From the NCBI GenBank assembly GCA_022478985.1, contig JAKSZP010013642.1, forward strand, positions 1-64,000: DNA of 64,000 nucleotides, written 5' to 3'. The DNA comes from Massospora cicadina (lineage: Eukaryota > Entomophthoromycota > Entomophthoromycetes > Entomophthorales > Entomophthoraceae). This document shows positions 1 through 9,942 of the stretch, in pieces; the stretch's first letter is position 1; every line of letters starts with the position of its first letter. The notes beneath the pieces are model-generated. The model saw nothing but the letters and a program-made list of their open reading frames with translations. It ran no database searches and was not told the origin of the DNA. Made by a program: the position numbers and the translations under genes.

Positions 1-165
1 ATCAGATAATAAAAAATAAGTATTTGAGGTGGGTTAACCTTGGGACAAATATACCACACCAAGAATTTTTTAGCCTGTACAGGTTTTGAACTTGTATTGA
101 ACAAAGCCTGAAATAGAGTGGAAGCAGAAATTACCTTGCCAGGCTAACCACCCTAGCTTTACATC
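1..165 (-). mobile_element. SINE2-like element, decayed, minus strand
   Basis: The plus strand at about 25-60 reads as the reverse complement of a tail that matches the SINE at 17357-17641 (TTTGAGGTGGG followed by a GGGACA block and ACCACACC). On the minus strand upstream of the tail there is a box B-like element (82-93, AAGTTCAAAACC) and a box A-like element (134-146, TAGCCTGGCAAGG), in the order and spacing expected of a polymerase III promoter. No site duplication is visible because the 3' flank lies at the window edge. The 5' limit is approximate. Confidence 0.5.
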
Positions 166-424
166 AGGTGGTGCATTTTAAACCGGTTTTCTCTACTTGC
201 TAAGTGTCTGACTATTTGTAGTAATCTTGTGATTGATTTTTAACTACTTTCTAGATTGGATAGAACTTTCATATTTGACACAATTATGTATCTCTGATAA
301 AAATTCAATAATTCATTAAACAACTTAATTTTTTAGTTGAAATAAAAAATTTATACAGCAAATAAACTTTCTATATATTTCAATGGTAGTTAGTATATTA
401 TTATGACTGGGCAGTTTGGTATTC

Positions 425-722
425 CTATTTTATATTTATTCAAGGCAAGCCAACCAGGGGACAGACATCACCAAAATAGAGAAAGAAATTATCAAATGAA
501 ACCTGAGCAAGGTCAACTCCATCATAGAAAGTTTTTCCACCTCTGGATCAGGACTCAGATTTTTCTGATCATGTCATGGGTAAGGTTTTCATGTTGTTAG
601 ACCTACTAACCACCAATAGCTTCCTTTGGCTGGCACCCTGATTGATGTGCAAAGGGTGGGAATTAAACCTGCAACCTTCAGGTTGGTAGCCATATGACCT
701 ACCAACTCACCTTCCACCCCCT
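425..722 (-). mobile_element. SINE1, full-length tRNA-derived SINE, minus strand
   Basis: This is a 298-bp element. Its minus-strand 5' end is a tRNA-like head and its 3' end is the tail CCCCTGGTTGGCTTGCCTT plus an A/T-rich end. It is flanked by a 13-bp direct repeat with one mismatch (CAGTTTGGTATTC at 412-424, CAGTTTAGTATTC at 723-735). The body is repeated in the opposite orientation at 57205-57422, including the stretch around TTTGCACATCAATCAGGGTGCC. It encodes nothing; mobilisation would need a LINE reverse transcriptase, and the tail matches that of LINE-B. Confidence 0.88.
659..709 (-). promoter_or_regulatory. internal RNA polymerase III promoter of SINE1 (boxes A and B)
   Basis: On the minus strand the box A-like TGAGTTGGTAGG (698-709) precedes the box B-like GGTTTAATTCC (659-669, consensus GGTTCGANTCC). 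The spacing is tRNA-like. The head does not fold into a clean cloverleaf, so I call it a SINE head and not a tRNA gene. Confidence 0.75.
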
Positions 723-735
723 CAGTTTAGTATTC

Positions 736-1743
736 AGTTGTTTCAAAAGTTTTAAGTTAACTACCGTCCATACTAACTAAAACTTTAAAGTTTGTCACAA
801 TTATATATCTCCAATGACAAAAAAATCCATGAAAAATTGTGATAAGTATATTTAAAAAATAACAGATGTCTTCTTAAAACGTTAAAACATTTTACTTTTA
901 TTTATACTGTCTAACTTAAAGTGTGCAAAAGTATAATTAGAACATTAAAAATTTAAGTATTTATCTATTATTATAGCCATATGTGCCATTGCTTCTGTTG
1001 TTACAAATGGTCATCTTTTGTTTGTGATTTTTACAATAGCTAACAACTAGAATATTATATTCATCATGCAAAATTCCTTTACATATCCAACTTATTTGAA
1101 TTCATTATTTCTATATCATATATAAAATCTTTGATGCATATATAATAACTAAAGTATAGCTCTATAGTTTTTCTAAATACTCTTCATGATAAGGTTACCA
1201 AACCTTTTAGATATTTGGTGAGATTTTGGAATGTATAAAATAGAAATCTCTTACACCTTACATAGCATCTGCTATAATTGTATTAGGAGTTGTTTTCAGA
1301 CTCATGAGTTTACATGATTGCGCTTAACTGAAATTATAGTTTATTATATCTTATATAATAGGTAGATAAGCTCTAAGATTGTACTATCTTTTATTGTCCT
1401 TATGTCTTTTAATTAGCTTAATAACTTACTATCTGTTTATTATCCTGTTTCTGTACAACAGTTGGGTCTTAATCTTATGACAGCTATGGTTTTTTTACCT
1501 ATAATATTTTACAGTTAAATAAAGTATGCTGACTTTATAATCAGCTTTATGCAACATCATATGATTTAATAGATTCATTTAAATATATGAGTGCCACTGT
1601 TTTATTAAACATAATTCTGTGTTTTTTACTAGTTGATATTTTACTAGAAATGAAAAAATGTTTGCAAAAAAATTAAGGTAAACTCTAGAAGTGTTATCTT
1701 TATGCCTTGTACTATAAATGAAGAAAATATTTTATTATATTTA
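736..1743. other. AT-rich sequence without recognised genes
   Basis: I see no open frame with recognisable similarity and no repeat boundary here. A short stretch (about 790-812, CACAATTATATATCTC) resembles 274-296 on the other side of SINE1, hinting at an old local duplication. Confidence 0.5.
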
Positions 1744-2310
1744 TTAAATTTTATTCAGGGAAGGCTGTCCAGGGGACGGACACTTCTGGTAAAACAACAA
1801 GAAAGGAACACAGACAAACTGAAAAGGCACTTTAGAGAGGTCAGATCTACATCCTGTTGCCAGCAGAAGTGGCAGTGGTAGGAAGAGAGAAGTGTCAGGG
1901 AAGGCTTGCACCAATACAGAACACAAATGAAAGAAAAGAGTCTGTAATTAGTAAACAAATATGGAACCAAGAAGAAACCAACTGCGTTGGCATGGTGGCA
2001 GAGGGCCAAATAACCAGGCTTGAAAGTGGTCCATAAGGTGTGAGTGGAAGCAACATCTGACTTTACAAAGAATGGGATCATTGCCAGAAAAAGCATCCAG
2101 AACAATGGTATGTATCATCCTTGTTGCAATTGCTACAATTAATGCACAAAAAGAAGAAGGAATTGGGGAATTCATGTTAAATGAATATGTTCTTAGACAG
2201 GCTGAAACTCTGCACTGTTTACTGGCAGAAGAGATGCATAGCTTCATTCCAGATCACCTGAGATGGTTGATAATCTTTCAGATGGTTGACTAAAGACCCA
2301 TATTGGCCAC
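1744..2310 (-). pseudogene. LINE ORF2 C-terminus and 3' UTR, 5'-truncated fragment
   Basis: The minus-strand reading contains the block NMNSPIPSS...IHTIVLDAFSG...FHSHLMDHFQAWLFG. This matches the C-terminal region of LINE-B (ESPIPST...IHTIALDAFKG...FHVHLLEHFQAWLYG) and the fragment at 63445-64000 (NMDSPIHPS...IHTIVLESLTG). It ends at about 1744 with the tail TCCCCTGGACAGCCTTCCCTG, a variant of the shared LINE/SINE tail. It is broken by frameshifts and is a dead 5'-truncated insertion. The 5' limit near 2310 is approximate. Confidence 0.8.
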
Positions 2311-2360
2311 ACAAAGCACTTAAAGATCAATAAGTGTTGGAATACACAGAAGTGTGGTAT

Positions 2361-2497
2361 TATAAGTCTTGGAGAGAAACTCCTGGCTAAATTGGGAGCT
2401 ATTTCCATTTCAATTTAAGAAAGGGTGAATCTGGCAGCCATCTCTCTTGTCACCTTGGGTGATTTAGCCCATGTGGTAGATGAGAAAGGGGTGACAG
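2361..2497 (+). repeat. X-type LTR, piece 1 of a split copy
   Basis: It begins TATAAGTCTTGGAG (expected TGTAAGTCTTGGGG) and aligns with the starts of the LTRs of element X (48704 and 53680). The copy continues at 3870-4257 and 9651-9895, split first by a Y-type LTR and then by element T. Its last part is lost or unrecognisable after the insertion of C1. In the readable frame it keeps the motif GDLAHVVDE that also occurs in the X and Y LTRs. Confidence 0.7.
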
Positions 2498-3869
2498 TGT
2501 AAGTCTCGTGGAACTTCCTTTGGCTCTTGATTGGGCCATCTTCCCATTCCCAAATAAAAAGACACCAAAGAGGATGGCGGTACTTCTCATCACTCAGGGC
2601 AACCTCACTCACATAGTAGATGAGCAATGGGTAACAGCTCGTCCACTTCGAATCCCACCTCCAATACCCACACTTACCTCAGAAGAACTGTTGTGGGGAA
2701 TTAGTGAAAACTGTGCTGAGATTATCGAATTGAAATTGGTCAGGTCTAATTCAGCTGGCAATCTGGCTGATGCCCAAAATTTGAATGACTGTAAAAGCAT
2801 TAAGAATGAGATATCAGCCAGATTGCCTGACAGTTCCAATTCAATCTTCAGACCAGTTGAACAAATATTGGGCGCTATTGATGAGGGTTCAAAGCCCTCA
2901 AATAGTAATTCAGGCGTTGCGCCTGATGTGCTGCTGTTGACTGAACGAATGGTTAAATGACTGAGCGCGGGCAGGTTGGCCATCCCAAACCTGTTCCCAA
3001 CCAAATGGACCTGTCCCTATAAGGGATGGCCTTGGGGGATTCCCATTGCCCGTCAGGCCAAACGCCGTCATGCTAATCATCAGAAACGTATTCAAGCCCT
3101 GGTTCAAACATTTGAGGTCGAACTGACAGAGACTCAGCCTGATGCCAAATTTTGTGATGTCAGTTCCCAAAGAATAAACCCCCCATTCCCAAAAAATGCG
3201 CTGGTCAGGCTGAATTTGTTGGGTCCCAACTCCATCCTGTCACTACCCAATCAACCACTATTTATTCAGTTGCATGGCACTGAGAAAATTGTTGGTCAAT
3301 TTTCTTACTTTCCTTTCCCAATAAATTTTTGCTAAAAAGCAAATTTTCTTTATTTTCTGTTATAACTGCATCCCAGATGGCATTTCCCTGGTGGCCCATC
3401 GCCCCACACTCTGGGTGGGCTTTACCAATTCTTTTGGTCACCATGGCTCCCTCTATTATCGATTGGGCCCAGCGAGTCAGACACTTTTGGTCTTACAACC
3501 CCACTCTTATGAATTTCTGACAACAATACACAGGGATTTTATGGCCCTATATAAAACAATGGATAGAGAGGACTCATCTCCCTATTGCCCCCAATGAGTT
3601 GGCCTCTCAAACCAAGAATATCGATGAGACTGTCCCAGTAATCCCACCTCCTGCAGTTAGAACCACTGAGTTGGGAATAGGTTCAGTGTGGTTTGCTGTG
3701 GGGACACTCCTTACCCTGTTGTTATACCACCACTTCGTGTTATCACTTTTTCTGGCTCCATATCAAGTCATACGGTCAGCAATGCCTCTGGCATTCTGGC
3801 TTGCTTTTTGGATGTTCACACATCCTGACTGGCAGGCCGGTATAAACTTCTTATGCCATTTCCATGACA
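2498..3869 (+). repeat. Y-type solo LTR
   Basis: It starts TGTAAGTC and ends CCATGACA, as do the Y LTRs (25135, 30049), and is colinear with them. It is longer (1372 bp against about 1157 bp) owing to extra sequence before the 3' end. It is flanked by an 8-bp direct repeat GGTGACAG (2490-2497, 3870-3877); the expected 5-bp duplication GACAG lies within it. No internal region follows, so it is a solo LTR inserted into the X-type LTR. Confidence 0.85.
2508..2960 (+). CDS. open frame inside Y-type LTR (LTR coding block 1)
   Basis: A 150-residue frame lies inside the solo LTR. It has the string LLITQGNLTHIVDEQWVTA, which is found as LLITQGDLTHIVDERWVTA in the left LTR of Y (25106-25579) and as degraded equivalents in the LTRs of X and in the solo LTR at 10980-12593. 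Several differences from the Y copy fall at third codon positions. In full elements this frame continues from the integrase/chromodomain frame through the polypurine tract. Its function is unknown. It is more likely a C-terminal tail of Pol left in a solo LTR than a gene in its own right. Confidence 0.4.
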   Translation: MELPLALDWAIFPFPNKKTPKRMAVLLITQGNLTHIVDEQWVTARPLRIPPPIPTLTSEELLWGISENCAEIIELKLVRSNSAGNLADAQNLNDCKSIKNEISARLPDSSNSIFRPVEQILGAIDEGSKPSNSNSGVAPDVLLLTERMVK

Positions 3870-3874
3870 GGTGA
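3599..3874 (+). CDS. hydrophobic open frame at the 3' end of Y-type LTR (LTR coding block 2)
   Basis: A 91-residue frame contains two hydrophobic stretches and the string MPLAFWLAFWMFTHPDW. Related strings occur at the ends of the other LTRs of this group: VPLAFWFAIWVLRHLVW in Y, VPLAFWALHWVLTHPDW in the solo LTR at 10980-12593, and a degraded form in X. The position, the last 90 bp of the LTR, is the U5 end. The similarity could therefore reflect LTR-end constraint and not a protein. No known family is recognised. Confidence 0.3.
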   Translation: MASQTKNIDETVPVIPPPAVRTTELGIGSVWFAVGTLLTLLLYHHFVLSLFLAPYQVIRSAMPLAFWLAFWMFTHPDWQAGINFLCHFHDR

Positions 3875-4257
3875 CAGCATATCCCTTAAAAGTTGTGCCA
3901 TTTTCCTCTATGCTAGCTACCTATGATTTGGTATGACAAATACAAGGTGTATGCAGGGAAGTGATGGTGGTCAGGACTCCAACAGCAGAGGGTTGACAAT
4001 GATTCTCCCCCTCAAAAGATTTCAGGTAGTTTGTGTTTCACTGAGTTAAGTAAACTGGGTTTCACTGAGGGGAAATCAAAGAAATTGGTTTTGGGCGTGA
4101 AAATAACCATCTGCTAAGACTTTTCATCACCAGTAGTGGCAATCACGTCCCCAACTGGTATGGGCGCACCAAACCCCTTCCTGACTCAGTAGGACCAGCC
4201 TTATGTGGCCTGGGTCGTGGGTGGTCCCAGTCACCCACTGAACAAAGTGACACTGTT
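3870..4257 (+). repeat. X-type LTR, piece 2
   Basis: It continues the LTR that starts at 2361. It aligns with the middle of both X LTRs, including the blocks GGTATGGGCGCACCAAACC and CTGACTCAGTAGGACCAGCC (49130-49180 in X). It stops where the left LTR of element T begins. Confidence 0.75.
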
Positions 4258-4887
4258 TGTCAGGGACTGGTGTACAACTGACCTGGTTGGGGTAGCTAAC
4301 CATGAGCTAGCATAACCAAGGGGTTTAATCAGTATGATAAGGACACTAGAGTTGTCCAGGTATAAGAGATGGTTGGTAAGCTGGTATGGGAGTTGCCTAA
4401 AGATATGGTTTCAAAAGGAGAAAGTTTTTAGGGAGTTTCTTGTAGGCTGGGGTGGTAGATTGGTATTGATACACTTTATATATTAACTTAATAGTGTTTT
4501 CTAGATAAATGATAAATTTTATTGACCACAAAAATTACCCAAAGCATTGCCTTGGTTTTATATACTTTTCAACTTCCTGAACTTACCTAAGCTTAATTGA
4601 TTTTAAAACTGTGCACTATTCTTCTCTGAAGCTATGGGATTTCAATTTGCATATGCTTTTGAAAGGCAGTGGGAATTGTCTCAATCACATTGTAAACTTG
4701 TTTTGATACAATTAATTGACTCAATATTGTTGCAATTGAGGTATACTAAATGATTAATCAAACATTTTCACTGCAATTATTCATTTGATATGCAAAAATT
4801 GATATAACTTCATCACATATCCTCTTGATTTGATTGATGATATCTGTAATCTCAGAAATTCCACCAATGTCCGGATTTACCATGACA
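4258..4887 (-). repeat. 3' LTR of element T
   Basis: On the minus strand it begins TGTCATGGTAAAT and ends CCCTGACA. It aligns over its whole length with 9021-9650, with many substitutions and short indels, so the insertion is not recent. The chromodomain frame enters it for about 43 codons. Confidence 0.88.
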
Positions 4888-5306
4888 TCATCCCCCTCCA
4901 AGGCTGAAGCTACCTGCGAGGCCTTCTTCTTCCATTTCTTTAGCTTGCCTGCATTCTTTAATTTCTCCTCAGGCTCCCAAGTGCTCTCTTCTGCAGGATA
5001 TCCAGCCCACTTAACCAGGTATTGCACTTTACCATAATGTGTTCTTTTCCCTTTTGTAGCCTCCACCTCATACTCAGGATAGGGACCTTTAATCAGTGGT
5101 GGTGCTAGTTCATTGAATTTCTGATGTAGTAGGGAACTTCCTTCTTTTTTATTCAAGAGGGAATGATGGAATAAATTGTGAATCTTCCAACCTTTAGGAA
5201 ATTCAAAACGGTAAGCCACATTCTCTATAACCTCTGCGACCTTGTATGTCCCTATGCGTGATGAGCAATGTTCAACATGGTACATACAAAGAAATTTTGC
5301 GAGCAT
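4758..5306 (-). pseudogene. integrase C-terminus with chromodomain, reading into the 3' LTR (element T)
   Basis: This 182-residue stop-free frame holds the integrase C-terminal region (IENVAYRFEFPKGWKIHNLFH, close to the usual VGPVAYRLELP...HPVFHVSLL) and then a chromodomain at about residues 80-120 (VQYLVKWAGYPAEESTWEPE). In the family the chromodomain is thought to steer integration towards marked chromatin. After a lysine-rich stretch the frame passes through the polypurine tract at 4888-4905, where the tract itself encodes ALEGDD. It runs on into the LTR, ending 43 codons inside. The pol frame upstream is broken, so this is a remnant, though the segment itself is intact. Confidence 0.8.
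4888..4905 (-). other. polypurine tract of element T
   Basis: The reverse complement reads GCCTTGGAGGGGGATGA directly upstream of the 3' LTR, the position of the plus-strand primer in LTR retrotransposons. Confidence 0.75.
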
Positions 5307-5433
5307 CCAGGTAAACTTGGCTACCTACTTACAACACCTTACCAGGCACGCACTTCTTATCTGAAAAGTCTTCATAAGTATTTAATGCTCAGTTCAGATT
5401 AGCTAAGCAAAGTGCATGAGTTTGATGAATGTT

Positions 5434-6290
5434 TCATAAAAATTCCCTACCAGGGGGGTTGTCCGCTTCAACAGATGGCAATGGTTCCCAATTCACATCA
5501 TACCCATAGTTAGCTTTGAATGGTGACATTCCAGTTGAGGAATGATATAGAGTGTTATAACAGAAATAGGACATAGGCAACAACTCAACCCAATTTCCCT
5601 GCTCCACATTAACATAGCATCTAAGGTACTGCTCCAGCACCTGATTAAACGCTCTGTCTGTCCAACAGTCTGTGGATGGTATGTGGTGGATAAACATCTC
5701 TTTGATTACAAGGTCTACAGGGAGCTGTTTCCAAAAGTTTGATGTAAATTGAGGCCCTCTGTCTGAGATCACCTCCTTGGGAGTACCATGATGCAGAAAT
5801 AAATTTATCAAAAATAGAGATGCTATCTCTTTAGCTATGACATTGGTAGTAGTTGGGATAAAATAAGCCATTTGTGTGAATCTATCTACCACCACCAACG
5901 CTGCATCAAATCTTTGAGAAAGGGGTAGCTCTACTATAAAATCCATGGATATTGACTCACATGGCTTTTGTGCAATTGATAATGGTTGTAATTGTCCTTC
6001 AGGAAGTCCTCTATGAACCTTAGTGCGCCCACAAACCTCACATCCTGCCACATACTTTAAGACATCTCCTATAAGAACAGGCCATCAATAAGTTATTTGA
6101 ATCAGTTGGATCATTTTAGTCTTTCCAGGGTGTCCTTCCATGACTACATAGTGGTGCTTTTGCATGACATCCTTTTTAAAGGTCCTTCTGGTACTTAAAA
6201 ACAATATTTCCATAATACTGACTGACCCTTTAATGAGTAACACTTTTTGTACCACACGCTGTCTAAGTCTGAATGAGATCATTCATCACA
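5434..6290 (-). pseudogene. integrase, zinc-binding domain and catalytic core (element T)
   Basis: The N-terminal HHCC domain shows as HH...GHPGKTKM...W then CEVCGRTK, with one stop between. The core follows as a 205-residue frame (5434-6051): SMDFIVELP carries the first catalytic Asp, EVISDRGPQFTSNFW the second. The third acidic position, usually Glu in QTERVN, reads WTDRAFN, so it is Asp. The region after it (YNTLYHSSTGMSPFKANYGY) is typical of Ty3 integrases. Another break separates it from the chromodomain segment. Confidence 0.85.
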
Positions 6291-6387
6291 TTTTGACAGA
6301 AAGCATCATCATTTTGAATATTTAAAATCTCATCTCCACGGCCCACTAGTACAAGGTGAGATGATAATACACCGAGATCCTTGGTCT

Positions 6388-7640
6388 TCAGAAGCACCTG
6401 TGTTTAAACTCAGTAAAATTATTCTCTTCAGATATCATGTCAGGATACTGGCTTAAGGAATCTGGAATCACATTAATTTTCCCAGGCTTGCAACCAAGGT
6501 CCAAGTCATAATCCTCCAAAGTAAGTGCCCATCGTGCTTGACACTGGTTCATTTGCCATGGGGTGAAAAAGTAAGAAAAGATTTTATGCTCTGTCCTAAC
6601 TTTCACTGGGTTTTTTGTTTCACACAAATACCAGCGCCAGTGTTTTAGACATTTTGTCAACGGCCAACATTTCCTTGTCATATATAGTATAGTTGCATTC
6701 CACTGGGATAAATTTCTTTTAATAGTAGGCTATGGAATGCAGCCTACTATCATCCCCCTCCTGCAACAACAACCCCCAAGGGCGTATTGAAGCATTAGTC
6801 TCAGCCACAAAGGGCTTTTCATCATTGGGCATTGACAACACAGGTGCAGAACCAAAGGCAGCCTTCAAGTCAGAAAATGATTTTTTTGCCACCTGAGACC
6901 ATTTATATGGAACACTTTCTGATGTTAGCTGTGTTAAGGGTAACGCAATAGATGAAAAGTCTTTGATAAAATCCCTACAAAAGTTTGCTAAGCCTAATAA
7001 ACTAAGAACGTCCTTCTGACTATTAGGTGTTGGCCAAGATGTGATTGCATTTAGTTTGTTAGGTGCCATGGTGAACCCATTCCTGCCCACAACATAACCT
7101 AGAAATTTAACTTCCTTCTGCGCAACTTCACATTTTGATAACTTCACGTGCAAGTTATACCTTCCAAGCTGCTCTTGACTAAGTTCAATTGCATTAAGTG
7201 TTCCTACTACGTCTTGCTGTAGATCAAAAAGTCATCAAGGTAGGCTACACATAAGTGTTCCAGTTAGACACCCAGCACCGTATTAATCATTTGTTGAAAT
7301 GTACTAGGTGCTTTGCACAACCCAAATGGCATCACCAGATATTAAATAACCCAAATCGTGTCTTAAACGTTGTTTTCCACTCATCACCTTCTTTTATCCA
7401 TATCTGGTTGTATGCATCCTTCAAGTCAACTTTGGTAAAGAATTTAGCTCCAGATAATTGGTCACTCAAGCGATCAGCATCAGATGAAGGATACCGGTTC
7501 TTTATGGTTATATCAATGAGCTTCTGGTAGTCTATATATGGCCGTAGTCCGCCTTCCTTCTTACTAACAAATGACAAGGGTGATGAACAGGGAGAGCGTG
7601 AAACTTGTATAAACCCCTTCTCAAGCATTGTATTCAGATA
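6388..7640 (-). pseudogene. reverse transcriptase and RNase H (element T)
   Basis: The minus-strand frames give the RT fingers (LEKGFIQVSRSPCSSPLSFV then KKEGGLRPYIDYQKL), the palm motif FTKVDLKDAYNQI, the block LVMPFGLCKAPSTFQQM and an intact catalytic AYLDDFLIYS near 7240. The connection LSKCEVAQKEVKFLGYVV follows. RNase H starts at about 6830, where the usual DAS reads NAS (codon 6794-6796). It ends near 6400 with RTEHKIFSYF and KPGKINVIPDSLSQYPD. Stops and frame changes occur near 7215, 6700 and 6680. It polymerised cDNA in the ancestral element; here it is dead. Confidence 0.88.
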
Positions 7641-7929
7641 TTATCTCAGGGTAACGTGTTCCCTCTTATTGCAACTATTAATAGATCCATGGATGGGCTG
7701 CTTCCCTTCTAGTAAATCAATCACGTGATCAAAGGATCCATGAGCTGGTAGTTGCTTAGCCGCATCCTCTCCAAAAAGTGAATCCCACTTTGAGAGATTT
7801 TCAGTGATTTTCTTTTGCAAGGCTCCAATGGACCACCCTGATTTACTGTTGTGGACATGCCCAAAACTTTATGCTCTTCTAACACACACTCAATGAGCTT
7901 ATCCTTTAGCTTAATTGTGATAGAGTTCC

Positions 7930-8198
7930 ATCCATAATTGTGCTGGAGTTTAACCTTTGTCCACCACGGATACCCATGAATTACAGGATGGGTGAACTAT
8001 GCAGGATCCAAAACTCAACTTTCATTTTACTTACCCCAAACTTTAAGTCATTGTGACGTGAGCAGCGGTAAGCTATAGCATGTTCATCATTCCCAAGATT
8101 ACTTTCATCAAAATTTTCTTTGCATGCAAGCCTATCATTTTCACTGCATGCTCTGAGATGAAGTTCCGTGAGGCCCCACTCTCCATCAAAGCCATAGT
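7930..8198 (-). pseudogene. retroviral-type aspartic protease (element T)
   Basis: The minus-strand reading from 8195 gives MALMESGASRNFISEHAVKM, then VILGNDEHAIAYRCSR and FGVSKMKVEFWIL. This is the Ty3 protease core. The active-site triad is normally D-S/T-G, and here the Asp is Glu (ESGAS), which should abolish activity. The protease would process Gag-Pol. It lies between gag and reverse transcriptase, as expected. Confidence 0.7.
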
Positions 8199-8454
8199 TT
8201 TCAAATTTCTCTTTACAATATTTAAATTCAAACTCAATAATGGATAAGACTGCTTATCATTTTTTAATAAGGAATTGAGGGTCTGAGGTTTTCCCTTATG
8301 CCACTTCTGTTCCAGAATTCTCTTTGTCTGCTAATACCCACACTAGAATTTGGGTGACCTCAATAACTTTGTTTAAGGGTAGCGTGATGGAGTGGTGTCT
8401 GATCAAATCTGCTAAGTGACCTTCCAACCTTTGTCTGAAATATAGCTCTTCCAT

Positions 8455-9012
8455 TTACTCATTTAATTCTGATCTCTGAAAGTTCTCCAAGAACTTATGT
8501 TTATATTCCTCAATGGTTTGACCTTCCTGTTGAAGGTTCATCAAGGCAATCTGTGCTTGTAATCTTTTACCAGTGGAAGCCGCTTCAGCTAACAACTGGC
8601 CTTTGAATATTCCATAATCTTCACACAAATTCTCATTCTCTTCTAAGAACCTTATAAACCAACCCAGAGCATCACCAGTGAGTTGTGAGCCCACAGACAT
8701 AATTTTTTGCGCGTCATCTAAATAAGTATCAGGATAAGCTTTGAAATACGCCCCCAACAGCGTAAGACCTTCTTTTTCTTCAGCTAAATTTTATTTCTTA
8801 TGAAAGGGAACTGTAGAGTAAGTTATAGTTATATAGTTGTCAACACACTCTGTTTTCATCTGACTGGGTCCTACTCCTTCTCTATAAGTTGTTTCATATT
8901 GCTTTACTGGTGAAACCATCCGCACCAATAATTGGTAACTTTTCATCAACAAAACAAATATCAAAGCTCCCAATAATAAAAATGCGGTGGGATATTTATT
9001 ATAAATCATGGC
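8455..9012 (-). pseudogene. Gag of element T
   Basis: The matrix/capsid-like block LGAYFKAYPDTYLDDAQKIM...LTGDALGWF...EYKHKFLENF matches Ty3-type Gag. The frame runs upstream through a single stop at about 8788 into an N-terminal part from about 9010 that has a hydrophobic stretch (YPTAFLLLGALIFVLLM). The stretch may be a mutated helical leader and need not be a membrane segment. No CCHC knuckle is readable between 8455 and the protease, so the nucleocapsid part is missing or decayed. Confidence 0.75.
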
Positions 9013-9020
9013 GGTCAAAT

Positions 9021-9650
9021 TGTCAGGGACTAATGTACCACAGACCTGGTTGGGGTAGCTAACCATGAGCTAGCATAACCAATGGGTTTAATCCAGTATG
9101 ATAAGGACACTAGAGGTGTCCAGGTATAAGGGATGGTGGTTAAGCTGGTATGGGAGTTGCCTAAAGATATGTTTTAAAAGGAGAAAGCTAGAATGGAGTT
9201 TCTTTAAGGCTGGGGTGGTAGATTGGTATTGATAACACTTTAGCAAATAAACTTGATAGTGTTTGCATAATAAAGAATATTTTTATTGACCAGAAAGATT
9301 AACCAAATGAATGCCTTGGTTTTATATACGTTTCAACTTCCTGAACTTACCTAAGCTTAATTGATTTTAAAACTGTGCACTATTCTTCTCTGGAGCTTAT
9401 GGGATTGATACTTGCATATGATTTTGAAAGGCATTGAGAATCGTCTCAATCTCATTATAAACTTGTTTTTGTGAGATTAATTGACTCAATATTGTCACAA
9501 TTGAGGTATACTAAATGATGATCAAACATTTTCACTACAATTATTCATTTGATATGCAAAAATTGATATAACTTCATCACATATCTCTTGATCTGATTGA
9601 TGATATCTGTAATCTCAGGAACTCCACTAATGTCATAATTTACCTTGACT
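9021..9650 (-). repeat. 5' LTR of element T
   Basis: It is homologous to 4258-4887 and also 630 bp long. On the minus strand it ends CCCTGACA at 9021. Both LTRs carry the frame EITDIINQIKR, part of the tail that the 3' LTR adds to the chromodomain frame. Confidence 0.88.
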
Positions 9651-9895
9651 TTGTGCCACCAATTGAAATCATGGTAGAAGGGGAAAGTAATGGCAAAATT
9701 TGAGTGTGAGTCAGCCAGCCAGGTCAGGATCAATCTAGTGTCCTATTTCAGGTTGCTAATTTGGCATAATTTGAAATTACAAATTTATTCTGCCATATAT
9801 GTAATTTCTTGGGTCCCCATTTTTTAAGTTGAGCTTATAAGATGGCAGATCCCAATGGGTTACACTTTCACTCTACTTTCTTCCCTTTCTGTACC
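9651..9895 (+). repeat. X-type LTR, piece 3
   Basis: It aligns with 54200-54440 of the right LTR of X (GGCAAAATTTGAG, then the CACTCTACTTTC and CCCTTTTA blocks). It is cut off at about 9895 by the tail of C1. Confidence 0.75.
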
Positions 9896-9942
9896 CTTTT
9901 ATTTAACTGAGGTAAGCCGACCAGGAGACAGACATTACCAAA

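Larger units (their letters stand above)
4258..9650 (-). mobile_element. Ty3/gypsy element T, chromodomain type, minus strand
   Basis: Two 630-bp LTRs (4258-4887 and 9021-9650) bound a 4.1-kb interior. Its order on the minus strand is gag, protease, reverse transcriptase, RNase H, integrase, chromodomain, which is the Ty3 order. A purine tract (reverse complement of 4888-4905) sits against the 3' LTR. The element interrupts an X-type LTR, whose sequence resumes at 9651. No exact 5-bp duplication survives (CTGTT on the left, TTGTG or TTTGT on the right). The coding regions carry several stops and frameshifts, so the copy is inactive. Confidence 0.9.

Noticed and set aside
659..722. tRNA gene on the minus strand
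   Set aside because: Boxes A and B are present, but the arms do not pair well and the sequence continues into a repeated body with a LINE tail and a site duplication, so it is a SINE head.
8791..9066. separate small membrane protein at the 5' end of T
   Set aside because: It is in the same frame as Gag with one stop between, and its ATG at 9066 lies inside the LTR. It is better read as the N-terminal part of a broken Gag.
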